Of a stretch of 64,000 nt of DNA, positions 8,390 to 14,962 are shown in pieces (within the stretch, counting starts at the first letter, position 1; each line of letters starts with the position of its first letter). The notes below the pieces were generated by a model, which was not told where the DNA came from, did no database searches, and saw nothing but the letters and a program-made list of their open reading frames with translations. The translations under genes were made by a program, and so were the position numbers. Origin of the DNA: Pseudomonas mosselii (lineage in GTDB: Bacteria; Pseudomonadota; Gammaproteobacteria; Pseudomonadales; Pseudomonadaceae); contig NZ_QJRP01000001.1 in assembly GCF_003205295.1 (NCBI RefSeq), forward strand, positions 186,001 through 250,000, in the 5' to 3' direction.

Positions 8390-9320
8390 TAATGCTCTGT
8401 ATTCGTAGACCTACCCAGCGAACGATAGGCACAGCTTTACTGTTCCCTAGTGCTCGATAGCGGAGGCCGTCGGGGCAGTGAGCGGGGGATTTTCCGCGCC
8501 AAGAAATTTGGGTGTAGTTATCTGGTAATCCTTGGCATCGCTCCCATTCTGTAGGGGTTGTTCGACGTATTCCGTCCGCTTCCAGTACATATGCCTCTCT
8601 GTCATCGAGAGCGCCTCCCCCCTGGGCCGTGAGAGTAGGATGAAGTGCGAACTCCTCCGGCCGTCCCGGCGGGCTATTCCGGCGAGGGCTTTCTCGCTCA
8701 AAAAGTACTTCAAGCGGATCGAACCTTGCTCGAGCACTTGCGACAACGAACACACGGCGGCGTCGTTGGGCCAGGCCGAAATATTGGGCATTCAGAATCC
8801 GCCATGCAACTGTTCGCGTGGGTCCATACACACAACCAGCGTCCTTCCATTTGCCCCCTGGCGGTTGGAGTTCTTCGGATTCGCCCACCAGGGCGCCGAG
8901 GAAGCAGCCAAACGCGTTGCCTTTGTCGGAGAGGACTCCAGGGACGTTTTCCCAGAGGCAGACGGCCTCGGGCTCGCCGCGCATGGTTCGAACATGGTCA
9001 ATTGCATCAAGCAGCTCCACGTATTTGATGGTGAGGGCGCCTCGGGGGTCGGCCAGGCCTTCGCGCATGCCAGCCACGCTGAAGGCCTGGCAGGGCGTGC
9101 CGCCGACCAGCGCGTCGGGCGCCGGGATTTTGCCGGACAGCACCATGGCTGCTAGGCGGGTCATGTCGCCGTGGTTCGGCGTGTCGGGGTAGTGGTGAGC
9201 CAGCACCGCGCAGGGGAATGGCTCGATTTCGGCGTACCAAGCGGCACGCCAGCCCAGCGGGTGCCAGGCTACGGTTGCAGCTTCAATGCCGCTGCAGACG
9301 CTTCCGTAAGTGATGGGCAT
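8355..9320 (-). CDS. Phage DNA (cytosine-5) methyltransferase
   Basis: A 321-aa C5-methyltransferase with motif I (GSVCSGIEAATVAW), motif IV with the catalytic Cys (GGTPCQAFS), motif VI (WENVPG), motif VIII (AQRRRRVF), a short target-recognition region, and motif X (RYRALGNSKAVPI). It would methylate cytosine in phage or host DNA using SAM. The region between motifs VIII and X is short compared with typical phage enzymes, so the target-recognition domain is compact or has suffered an internal deletion. The start has a good ribosome site (CAGGAGCC). It is leftward like the other phage genes. Confidence 0.9.
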   Translation of the reverse strand: MPITYGSVCSGIEAATVAWHPLGWRAAWYAEIEPFPCAVLAHHYPDTPNHGDMTRLAAMVLSGKIPAPDALVGGTPCQAFSVAGMREGLADPRGALTIKYVELLDAIDHVRTMRGEPEAVCLWENVPGVLSDKGNAFGCFLGALVGESEELQPPGGKWKDAGCVYGPTRTVAWRILNAQYFGLAQRRRRVFVVASARARFDPLEVLFERESPRRNSPPGRPEEFALHPTLTAQGGGALDDREAYVLEADGIRRTTPTEWERCQGLPDNYTQISWRGKSPAHCPDGLRYRALGNSKAVPIVRWVGLRIQSIISQKYEIESGI

Positions 9321-9342
9321 GATGGCTCCTGGCCGGTATAGT
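9314..9342 (+). promoter_or_regulatory. Putative promoter of the first MxICFAI cassette
   Basis: TGGGCA and TATAGT are separated by 17 bp, and the TATAGT ends 26 bp before the ATG at 9369. The same two hexamers with identical spacing precede the paralogous gene at 10936. The -35-like box overlaps the start codon of the divergent methyltransferase gene. Confidence 0.5.
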
Positions 9343-9368
9343 TTGTCTTCTACAGGAGGATGGGTCGA

Positions 9369-10016
9369 ATGGATATTTGCTTTGCAATTACTGATGCTGA
9401 CTTTGGACTGACGAAAGATGTGTTTGGGTTGGCGTTCTCTGGAATTGCTGCGGTTGCAGGACTACTTGCGGCCTGCGCCGCAATACGGGGTGTCAATACT
9501 TGGAGAAAACAATTGCGTGGCCAAGCGGATTATCAGCTTGCTGAAGAGATGTTGATTGCAATCTACAAATATCAAGAGCTCTTGGAAGTGTCGTGGCAGG
9601 TAGCTGAACATGCAGTTCATAAGATTGAGAGTGACGGTTGGATGGGGGGCGAGGACAATGGGCTTCCAGAAAGCTACTTCACTCATTGGCTGTGCGAAAT
9701 GAAAAAAGTACGATCAGAGTTTGATCTAACGGCTACAAAATGCGCTGCACTTTGGCGTGGGAATTTTAAGGGTGGATTTAAGTGGTTGCATCACTTTGAG
9801 TATTACTGCTCTAACGCTATAAGTACATGTGTTGAGTTGTATGATGGGTCTGGATACAAACCTGAGAAAGAATATGAGGCTGATCGTGTGTCTGCGAGCT
9901 GGCTTGCTCTTGGGAATAAAATTAATTCGATTGATAAGGATCCAAATTCTTACCTTGCAAGACTTTTCCTTCCTCTGGTCACTGATTTGGACGAAAAACG
10001 TAATGTTAGGAATTAA
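9369..10016 (+). CDS. Membrane-anchored protein of unknown function (paralog A)
   Basis: A 215-aa protein starting MDICFAITDADFGLTKDVF, followed by one hydrophobic segment (about residues 17-40), a TWRKQLRGQADYQL linker and a mostly helical soluble region. The second ATG is chosen because AGGAGG lies 9 bp upstream and because the paralog at 10936 aligns from that residue. I do not recognise the family. Low GC and rightward orientation against leftward phage genes mark it as a cassette of separate origin. A membrane-anchored effector or superinfection-exclusion role is possible but unsupported. Confidence 0.7.
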   Translation: MDICFAITDADFGLTKDVFGLAFSGIAAVAGLLAACAAIRGVNTWRKQLRGQADYQLAEEMLIAIYKYQELLEVSWQVAEHAVHKIESDGWMGGEDNGLPESYFTHWLCEMKKVRSEFDLTATKCAALWRGNFKGGFKWLHHFEYYCSNAISTCVELYDGSGYKPEKEYEADRVSASWLALGNKINSIDKDPNSYLARLFLPLVTDLDEKRNVRN

Positions 10017-10201
10017 GGTTGACTGATTGCCCGATCTTACAATCAAGGCTGGTTTTTGGATACTCGTATCCGCCGGTTTAAGCCCATCCCCAGCTAGAGT
10101 TGAGCGCCGGTTTGAGTATTTTTTGAGGCATGACGATTCCTTGGCCGCCATATCGCGGCAGTGAATAGAGGGGAGAGGGGGTACAGCTGGGTGGAGTACA
10201 A

Positions 10202-10318
10202 ATGTGCTCTTTCCGATTTAACGACCAGCACGGTGTGCTGGCCGCCCAGACCGTCGAGCACTACCGCTAGCGCATCGTCAGCTTCGAGCGCCAAACAACT
10301 GCTTGGAGCAAGCCATGA
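10202..10318 (+). pseudogene. Small phage ORF interrupted by an in-frame TAG
   Basis: An ATG-initiated frame reads MCSFRFNDQHGVLAAQTVEHYR, then an amber codon, then continues in the same frame for 15 more codons to a TGA that overlaps the next ATG (ATGA). The retained frame after the stop and the coupled overlap suggest a once-longer phage gene. A minus-strand ORF (10094-10327) overlaps it and cannot be excluded. Confidence 0.3.
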
Positions 10319-10410
10319 AGCGAACAACCGAAGTGATCCACCTGGCGACTGCTGTCGTTTTTCTGATCGATGCTCTTGTGCGTGCTGGCCGGCTAGGCGC
10401 TGGCGGATAG
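10315..10410 (+). CDS. Small putative membrane peptide, 31 aa
   Basis: The frame starts at the ATGA overlap with the broken ORF upstream and reads MKRTTEVIHLATAVVFLIDA, then a short basic tail. It has one hydrophobic helix. It converges on and overlaps the end of the phage gene at 10393 by 18 bp. There is no independent support for translation. Confidence 0.3.
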   Translation: MKRTTEVIHLATAVVFLIDALVRAGRLGAGG

Positions 10411-10887
10411 GGCTTTGATCCGGGGAACGAGATCAGCAGGCAGATCGAAATCGGCGCCGGACCAGTGCCGCTTCTCGATCTCAGTCAGCAGCACATCCCG
10501 CTCGGCAAGCTGGGCGCGCAGGCCTGATATCACCTGCATCTGTTCATCGGCCACGGCTTTCCAGCGGACGTTAGGATCGGCGTGCTGGTAAAGCGGAACG
10601 CTGTAGTCGCTTGTATCCCAGCCTTGTCGATCGCTTAACGCTTTCATCTTGGCGTGGGTGGCACTCAGGCCATTTTCGGTCATATACCACGCCGGCTCGC
10701 CCTGGTGCTGCTCGACTGGCTGGGCCAGAAGGGCGCGTAGCTTCTGCGGGATATCGACCCATGCAGCAGCTGAAACGGCCGACACGTCATCAGCCAATAG
10801 GTCATCGATTGCATCGGCAGCCATTTGGGTCAGCTCACGCGGCACGCTGACCATCTCTGTGTTGCTGGATCGGTTTTCTGTGGGCAT
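10393..10887 (-). CDS. Phage hypothetical protein (Ea22/ead-like composition)
   Basis: A 164-aa protein with VSVPRELTQMAADAIDDLLAD, then QHQGEPAWY, then LYQHADPN and a C-terminal coiled-coil-like stretch (SGLRAQLAERDVLLTEIEKR). These mosaic blocks are common in accessory proteins of lambdoid and related prophages, where they are shuffled between genes. The function is unknown. It is leftward, divergent from the MSICFAI paralog. Confidence 0.65.
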   Translation of the reverse strand: MPTENRSSNTEMVSVPRELTQMAADAIDDLLADDVSAVSAAAWVDIPQKLRALLAQPVEQHQGEPAWYMTENGLSATHAKMKALSDRQGWDTSDYSVPLYQHADPNVRWKAVADEQMQVISGLRAQLAERDVLLTEIEKRHWSGADFDLPADLVPRIKALSASA

Positions 10888-10909
10888 AGGGATACCTCGC
10901 GGTTATAGT
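10881..10909 (+). promoter_or_regulatory. Putative promoter of the second MxICFAI cassette
   Basis: TGGGCA, a 17-bp spacer and TATAGT, with 26 bp from TATAGT to the ATG at 10936. The geometry is the same as at 9314-9342, and the -35-like box again overlaps the start codon of the divergent phage gene. Confidence 0.5.
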
Positions 10910-10935
10910 GCGGCCAAATTTCCAAGGAGGGCGAA

Positions 10936-11589
10936 ATGTCCATTTGCTTTGCGATCACGGATGCGGACTGGGCACTTACGAAGGATGTGTTCAGCATCAT
11001 TAGCACAGTCGTTAGCGCGATAGGTGTGGGGTTGGGAGCCTGGGTCGGATTCTCTGGTCTTGCGACATGGCGCAGACAGAACAAAGGTACTTCAGATCAT
11101 GACCTGTCCCGGCGGCTGCTGATTGACCTGTATAGGCTTCGCGATGGGATTAGCCATGTTAGAAATCCAGTAATTTTGAGCGGTGAAGGGGGAGCACAGG
11201 AGCAGGATAAGAACCTTACCTTTAACCAAAGGAACTACAGAGATACTGCCAAGGCCTATCAAAATCGATTTTCTCTGATTGATGAGGTGCGAGCGAGGCT
11301 GAATGCCGCTCTGTTGGAAAGCGAGGCTTTATGGGGCGAGGAGGCAAAGTCTCTATTCCACTCCATATTTAAGCTTCAGCATGAGCTCTGGAATAATGTG
11401 CGAACTTACTTGGTTACAATTAATCCGGATGAAAAGGATGATATAGTCCAGTCTTATGAGCGGATCCTGAAAAAGCGTCGAGACGTTCTGTACGAATCTC
11501 CGCTTGATGAGGGAGATGCCTTTAAAAACGAACTCGATACCGCTTTAGTCCGAGTCGAAGAATATCTTCGCCCAAAGCTCATCACGTGA
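10936..11589 (+). CDS. Membrane-anchored protein of unknown function (paralog B)
   Basis: A 217-aa protein starting MSICFAITDADWALTKDVF, clearly homologous at the N-terminus to the protein at 9369. It has one hydrophobic segment (about residues 18-42), a conserved TWRRQNKGTSDHDLSRRLLIDLYR segment, and a divergent helical C-terminal region with a shared ALW. AAGGAGG lies 7 bp before the ATG. The family is not recognised. It converges with the small leftward gene at 11582 with an 8-bp overlap. Confidence 0.7.
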   Translation: MSICFAITDADWALTKDVFSIISTVVSAIGVGLGAWVGFSGLATWRRQNKGTSDHDLSRRLLIDLYRLRDGISHVRNPVILSGEGGAQEQDKNLTFNQRNYRDTAKAYQNRFSLIDEVRARLNAALLESEALWGEEAKSLFHSIFKLQHELWNNVRTYLVTINPDEKDDIVQSYERILKKRRDVLYESPLDEGDAFKNELDTALVRVEEYLRPKLIT

Positions 11590-11821
11590 TCCGCTCGCAT
11601 AGCCCATATGCCGATGAGCACTGTTGGCTGCTGTCGGCTTGAGCGATGAGGTCGATCATGTCGAACTGGCGCCCGCTGTGGCTGGTGTTCGCCCATTCGA
11701 CCATGCGGTCGATGCCGTGGGTGGAGGCGCTAACCTTGTCGTCAGTCCTCGCGGTGGGATCTGTCACTGTGGCGAAGAAGGTCGCAGCGCCTCGTTTGCT
11801 GGCGATGTTGAAATCGGCCAT
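11582..11821 (-). CDS. Small phage hypothetical protein
   Basis: A 79-aa protein starting MADFNIASKRGAATFFATV; the sequence TDPTARTDDKVSASTHGIDRMVEWA looks like ordinary coding sequence and codon use matches the other leftward phage genes. The ATG at 11821 is chosen over an upstream GTG. No domain is recognised. The last dozen residues overlap the end of paralog B and may be altered by the insertion of that cassette. Confidence 0.5.
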   Translation of the reverse strand: MADFNIASKRGAATFFATVTDPTARTDDKVSASTHGIDRMVEWANTSHSGRQFDMIDLIAQADSSQQCSSAYGLCERIT

Positions 11822-11925
11822 CGCGTAGTCGTTGCGCGCAGGCGCCACCCGCGCCGGGGTGGCGTGATTCCTTGAAGTGGGGTATTGGTATACTACTCCG
11901 AGTGGAGTGGAGCTAAGGATTCTTG

Positions 11926-12012
11926 ATGCTTACAACTTTGTTGACTAAAATTGCTAATTTTGTGGGGTGGCGACGTCGCCCAGAGGGTGCCTCAGCGTAC
12001 GACCTATCTTGA
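11926..12012 (+). CDS. Small ORF (28 aa), possible leader or truncated start of the next gene
   Basis: AAGGA lies 8 bp before an ATG that opens a 28-codon frame (MLTTLLTKIANFVGWRRR...). The peptide is short and amphipathic with a basic centre. It stops 82 bp before the YbjN-like gene. It could be a leader peptide, or the original N-terminus of the downstream gene separated by a frameshift. A TATACT sequence and an ACTCC/GGAGT inverted repeat lie just upstream (11889-11907). Confidence 0.3.
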   Translation: MLTTLLTKIANFVGWRRRPEGASAYDLS

Positions 12013-12094
12013 TAGAGGGCTCTGCGTAGATATATTGGGCTTGAATTTTTATAGATTCTTAGTATATTGCAATTTTAGATTTAGGGGTTTTGCA

Positions 12095-12529
12095 GTGGAG
12101 ACTGATAAGGTTGTTGCTTCTGATGAAAGAGTTTCGTCAAAGTATGAAGCATTGCTAAAGGCTGCGGGTTTCGAAATTGTACATGTGTGGGAGGAGGTTA
12201 TCTATTTTAAGCTGATTAGTTATGTTTACGCACTTCGTTTTGATGCCGGCTCAATGGAGTACATTTCTTTCAATCTTGGTGCTTCTATTGATCCGGAAAA
12301 GAGTAGGGATGTTTCTCGTCGATACGAGCTGGTGCAGTTTGTGAACTCGAACTATAAGTATGTTAAGTGTACATTTGATTTCGACGAAGATGGCGGTGAT
12401 AGCATACAGTTTGCCTGTGATTTGATGTTTGTGAAAGATAGTGATTTTACGCGATGCGTTCACACCACTGTCCGCTCTTTAGATAATGCATATATCTCTG
12501 TGAGTGCCAAATATCCTGAACTGGTCTGA
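12095..12529 (+). CDS. YbjN-domain-like small protein
   Basis: A 144-aa acidic, AT-rich protein. The pattern of a short helix (SSKYEALLKAAGFEI), several beta strands, RRYELVQFVNSNYKYVKCTF and a final helix resembles the YbjN/type III chaperone-like fold, but this is judged by eye. The GTG start follows TTAGGGG; an in-frame extension to 11951 is less convincing. Its stop is 4 bp before the membrane-protein gene, so the pair is probably an operon. The role is unknown; an antitoxin- or chaperone-like partner is conceivable. Confidence 0.5.
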   Translation: METDKVVASDERVSSKYEALLKAAGFEIVHVWEEVIYFKLISYVYALRFDAGSMEYISFNLGASIDPEKSRDVSRRYELVQFVNSNYKYVKCTFDFDEDGGDSIQFACDLMFVKDSDFTRCVHTTVRSLDNAYISVSAKYPELV

Positions 12530-12533
12530 GTGA

Positions 12534-12986
12534 ATGATGGGCAAGGAACGCGGTGATAAAGTACTCTCAACAGCCGATGCGTGCGCCGGATTTGTAGGTG
12601 CTGTATTCTTGTTTTTTATTCAAAAGCTTCCAGATGGTAGTGATGCAAAACAGCTTTTGCTTTATTCAATGACTGTGGTGGCACTTGCTGCTAATAATTT
12701 TCTCGCGATCATCTTCGCTTGGGGGCAGCGAAAATGGGAGCGGCACACGCTTAAAACACAGCATAGCGATTTGGAAGTTGGGCTGGCTGAATATTCTAAA
12801 AAGGAAAATCCAGATCCAGAAGTTATGGAGGGCTATAATGCGGCTTTGAAGAAAACGCAAATGGCTTTGTTGCATAATATTACATCTCGAGCAGATGAGG
12901 TTGTCACCTCCTCCGCTGGCTTGAAGAAAAGCCCTTCAAAAAACAAAATGAATAACAAGGCGAAAGTAAATGGCGTAGATGCTTAA
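12534..12986 (+). CDS. Two-TM membrane protein of unknown function
   Basis: A 150-aa protein with two hydrophobic helices (about residues 15-31 and 42-63) and a long charged cytoplasmic tail rich in Lys and Glu, ending SPSKNKMNNKAKVNG. Low GC matches the preceding gene. There is no clear ribosome site, which fits translational coupling to the YbjN-like gene. The family is not recognised. The small-soluble plus small-membrane gene pair resembles the layout of abortive-infection modules, but no known toxin motif is visible. Confidence 0.6.
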   Translation: MMGKERGDKVLSTADACAGFVGAVFLFFIQKLPDGSDAKQLLLYSMTVVALAANNFLAIIFAWGQRKWERHTLKTQHSDLEVGLAEYSKKENPDPEVMEGYNAALKKTQMALLHNITSRADEVVTSSAGLKKSPSKNKMNNKAKVNGVDA

Positions 12987-13153
12987 AATTAGGGGTGCAT
13001 GTGCGAGGATTGTCTAAGTTTGCAATGGCTCCTTGCGAGCCGTTGTGTGGTATTCAAGTTTGGCGCACTCTGGTCTGCTTGAAGTGTCCCAATTGAGCCG
13101 CACCTGATAGCCTCTGGGCACAAAGTTAACCACGGCTGCTTGGTTCGCCGTGA

Positions 13154-13471
13154 TCAGAGCTCTACAGATTCGCTCCGTTGTGCAATTTGCGCTTCCTCAT
13201 TGGCTGGGCGCGTGCCTGTCTTGCTTGCTGCCCCGGCCTCCATTGCATCGACGAAGCGCAGGGCTGTGCGGTAGCTGTAGGCGAACCCCTGCACAGCGCC
13301 GGTGGCGATCTCGACCACATCCCAGGTGCCGCCATGGCCTGAGGCCTGGTAGCGGGGACTTCCTTTCTCAGCCTTTGCGCGGGCTTCGTCTCGAACCGCC
13401 TGACTGCGTTCGAGCAGTGCCGCGAGCACGGCGAGATTCGCCTCGAAGGCGGGATGCATTGCTGTTTGCAT
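13154..13471 (-). CDS. Phage hypothetical protein
   Basis: A 105-aa protein with an N-terminal helix (FEANLAVLAALLERSQAVRDEARAK region) and a GTWDVVEIATGAVQGF strand segment. The GC content and leftward orientation match the phage backbone. No function can be assigned. It lies 20 bp downstream of the HTH gene at 13492 and is probably in one operon with it. Confidence 0.55.
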   Translation of the reverse strand: MQTAMHPAFEANLAVLAALLERSQAVRDEARAKAEKGSPRYQASGHGGTWDVVEIATGAVQGFAYSYRTALRFVDAMEAGAASKTGTRPANEEAQIAQRSESVEL

Positions 13472-13491
13472 GGAGCGTTCCTCGTGGGGAA

Positions 13492-13875
13492 TCAGGCGTT
13501 GTATTCGAAGGCCTCGGCCTTGCGCACAATGCGAATCTGAGTAGTGCGCCGCTCTGGCGCCCTGCGGTCGCGGCGCAGTGGATCGCCGTCATCGATGACC
13601 GCATGCATAGCGATCAGGCCGGCGAGGGCGATGCACAGCGGGCTGATGATCTGCCGACGCATGGCTTCGGCTACTGCTGCGGCACGGCGGGCAACGCCGA
13701 GTTTGAACATTGCGTTCTCGATGCGGTTGGCGACTGTGCCCGGGGTGATCTGCATCTGCTGGGCTATCTGTTTGGCGGTCATGCCCTGGGCGACGCCAAG
13801 CAGCGCCTCCAGCTCGCGGGGAGCCAGCCCTTTGCCAAGGTGGCCTGTCCATGTGCCGCAGGTAATCGTTTCCAT
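13492..13875 (-). CDS. LuxR-type HTH phage regulator
   Basis: A 127-aa protein with a GerE/LuxR C-terminal HTH near the start: LAPRELEALLGVAQGMTAKQIAQ, then ITPGTVANRIENAMFKLGV. It has no N-terminal sensory domain, and the C-terminal part contains a hydrophobic stretch (ISPLCIALAGLIAMHAV). It is likely a small DNA-binding regulator of the element. It begins 3 bp after the ParB-like gene stop, so they are co-transcribed. Confidence 0.75.
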   Translation of the reverse strand: METITCGTWTGHLGKGLAPRELEALLGVAQGMTAKQIAQQMQITPGTVANRIENAMFKLGVARRAAAVAEAMRRQIISPLCIALAGLIAMHAVIDDGDPLRRDRRAPERRTTQIRIVRKAEAFEYNA

Positions 13876-13878
13876 GAG

Positions 13879-14454
13879 TTATCTCGGTAGAGCGCCTTCT
13901 AGGGCTTTGCGCAGCTCAAGAACCAGCGCAGTCGGCAGGGTGAGGTGTCCGCTGTCCTCGTCAATGGAGTCCAGCGATGCAATCAAATTGCATGAGGCGG
14001 TGTGCACGGCCACGAGCCTGGGTTTCGGAATAGTCGGGCCTTTCATCGTGCCCGCCGTGACTTTCTTCTTTCCTTTGGCCTGAGCTTTTTCCAGCTCGGC
14101 GCCTAGCACTTTGCCGGCACGGTCTCCGTGCTCGCGGACAACCTGGGCAGCTGTCGTCGCCGATACATGTCCCGCTGCTACGAGGTTCTGCACGTCGGTG
14201 TTTGCATTGCCTACGGTAAGCACCTGCTCGACATGCTGCCGTGTCTTGCCGACCTTCTTGGCTATCTGCTCGGGCGTCCATCCGAAAGCTCTCAATCGCT
14301 TGTAGCCCTCGGCCAGCTCAAGAGGGGAAAGCTTTTCGTTTTCCTGGCTGGTGATGATCCGCGCTACTCGATCCGCATCACGTGCGCCGGACGCTGGCCT
14401 GTCATATATGCCAAATCCATAGCGTCCTTCAGTTCGCCCACCGCCTTCACACAT
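13879..14454 (-). CDS. Truncated ParB-like protein fused to integrase-derived sequence
   Basis: From about residue 27 on, the protein (DADRVARI..., LSPLELAEGYKRLRAFGWTPEQIAKKVGK) is the HTH half of a ParB/Spo0J-family phage protein. The N-terminal ParB nuclease domain is missing. The first 25 residues are an out-of-frame reading of an integrase gene fragment (14390-14550), so the ORF spans a deletion junction. Whether it is translated is doubtful, because the original start is gone. The retained HTH could still bind DNA. Confidence 0.6.
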   Translation of the reverse strand: MCEGGGRTEGRYGFGIYDRPASGARDADRVARIITSQENEKLSPLELAEGYKRLRAFGWTPEQIAKKVGKTRQHVEQVLTVGNANTDVQNLVAAGHVSATTAAQVVREHGDRAGKVLGAELEKAQAKGKKKVTAGTMKGPTIPKPRLVAVHTASCNLIASLDSIDEDSGHLTLPTALVLELRKALEGALPR

Positions 14455-14550
14455 ACCGCGCTCCAGATCGCGTCGTTCGCATAGAAGTCCCGCGGCACCT
14501 CCTTGTTCTTGTGCGCGCCTGGGCTCGGGTTTTCGTCGGTAGTGAGCCCC
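14364..14550 (-). pseudogene. Fragment of a second tyrosine integrase
   Basis: In minus frame the sequence reads GLTTDENPSPGAHKNKEVPR and continues nearly identically to residues 151-205 of the intact integrase (shared blocks DFYANDAIWSAV, ELKDAMDLAY, TGQRPA). After TGQRPA the similarity stops and the frame ends at 14364-14366. Both ends are truncated. This shows that a second related element once occupied the site, or that part of int was duplicated, before a deletion joined it to the ParB-like gene. Confidence 0.85.
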
Positions 14551-14962
14551 GATTGAAGTTGACGCCGGAACCGTTGCCGCCCAGGGCTGTGGTGGTGGAT
14601 GGGGCCCTATACGCCCAGCTTGACCCTGCGCATGTTCGAAGAGTTACCGCCATTTCCGACGAAGGCGATCGGGGGCTGACCGCGCTCCAGGCTTGTCGGG
14701 CCTAAGTGCGCGAGGTCACAAAGTAATCGCGCGGCGAGCCGGGAGGATGCGTCAACATCCAGCGCGGCCCGCCGAACAAGAAGGCCTTTTCTGCACCCAG
14801 CTGTGACCGCCGTCTTGTGCGCAGTGCGCGACAGGATGCCACCATCGACGTATGGAGCGACGCAATTGGCCGGCTTCCTTGATGAGCTATTGCCTTCCAT
14901 ATTGTGCTACAGATTTGTATCATTCCCGCGCACAGGATGTTCCGGATGGCCCAGGTCTTAAT
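14551..14962. other. Phage remnant without an intact gene
   Basis: Just beyond the integrase junction, a plus-strand frame ending at 14705 (LPPRAVVVDGALYAQLDPAH, then QACRA stop) looks like the 3' end of a gene whose 5' part has been lost. From 14706 to 14962 I see no credible gene; overlapping ORFs on both strands lack coding character. The stretch leads into the AT-rich acyltransferase gene. Confidence 0.5.

Noticed and set aside
9360..9368. Upstream ATG (MGRM...) as the start of paralog A
   Set aside because: It abuts AGGAGG with no spacing, and the paralog aligns from the second Met, which has a 9-bp spacing.
10094..10327. Minus-strand 77-aa ORF
   Set aside because: It overlaps the broken plus-strand ORF, lacks a ribosome site and has no recognisable domain; kept only as an alternative.
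14607..14923. Minus-strand ORFs of 97 and 73 aa upstream of the acyltransferase
   Set aside because: Cys/Arg-rich composition and mutual overlap indicate non-coding readings of remnant sequence.
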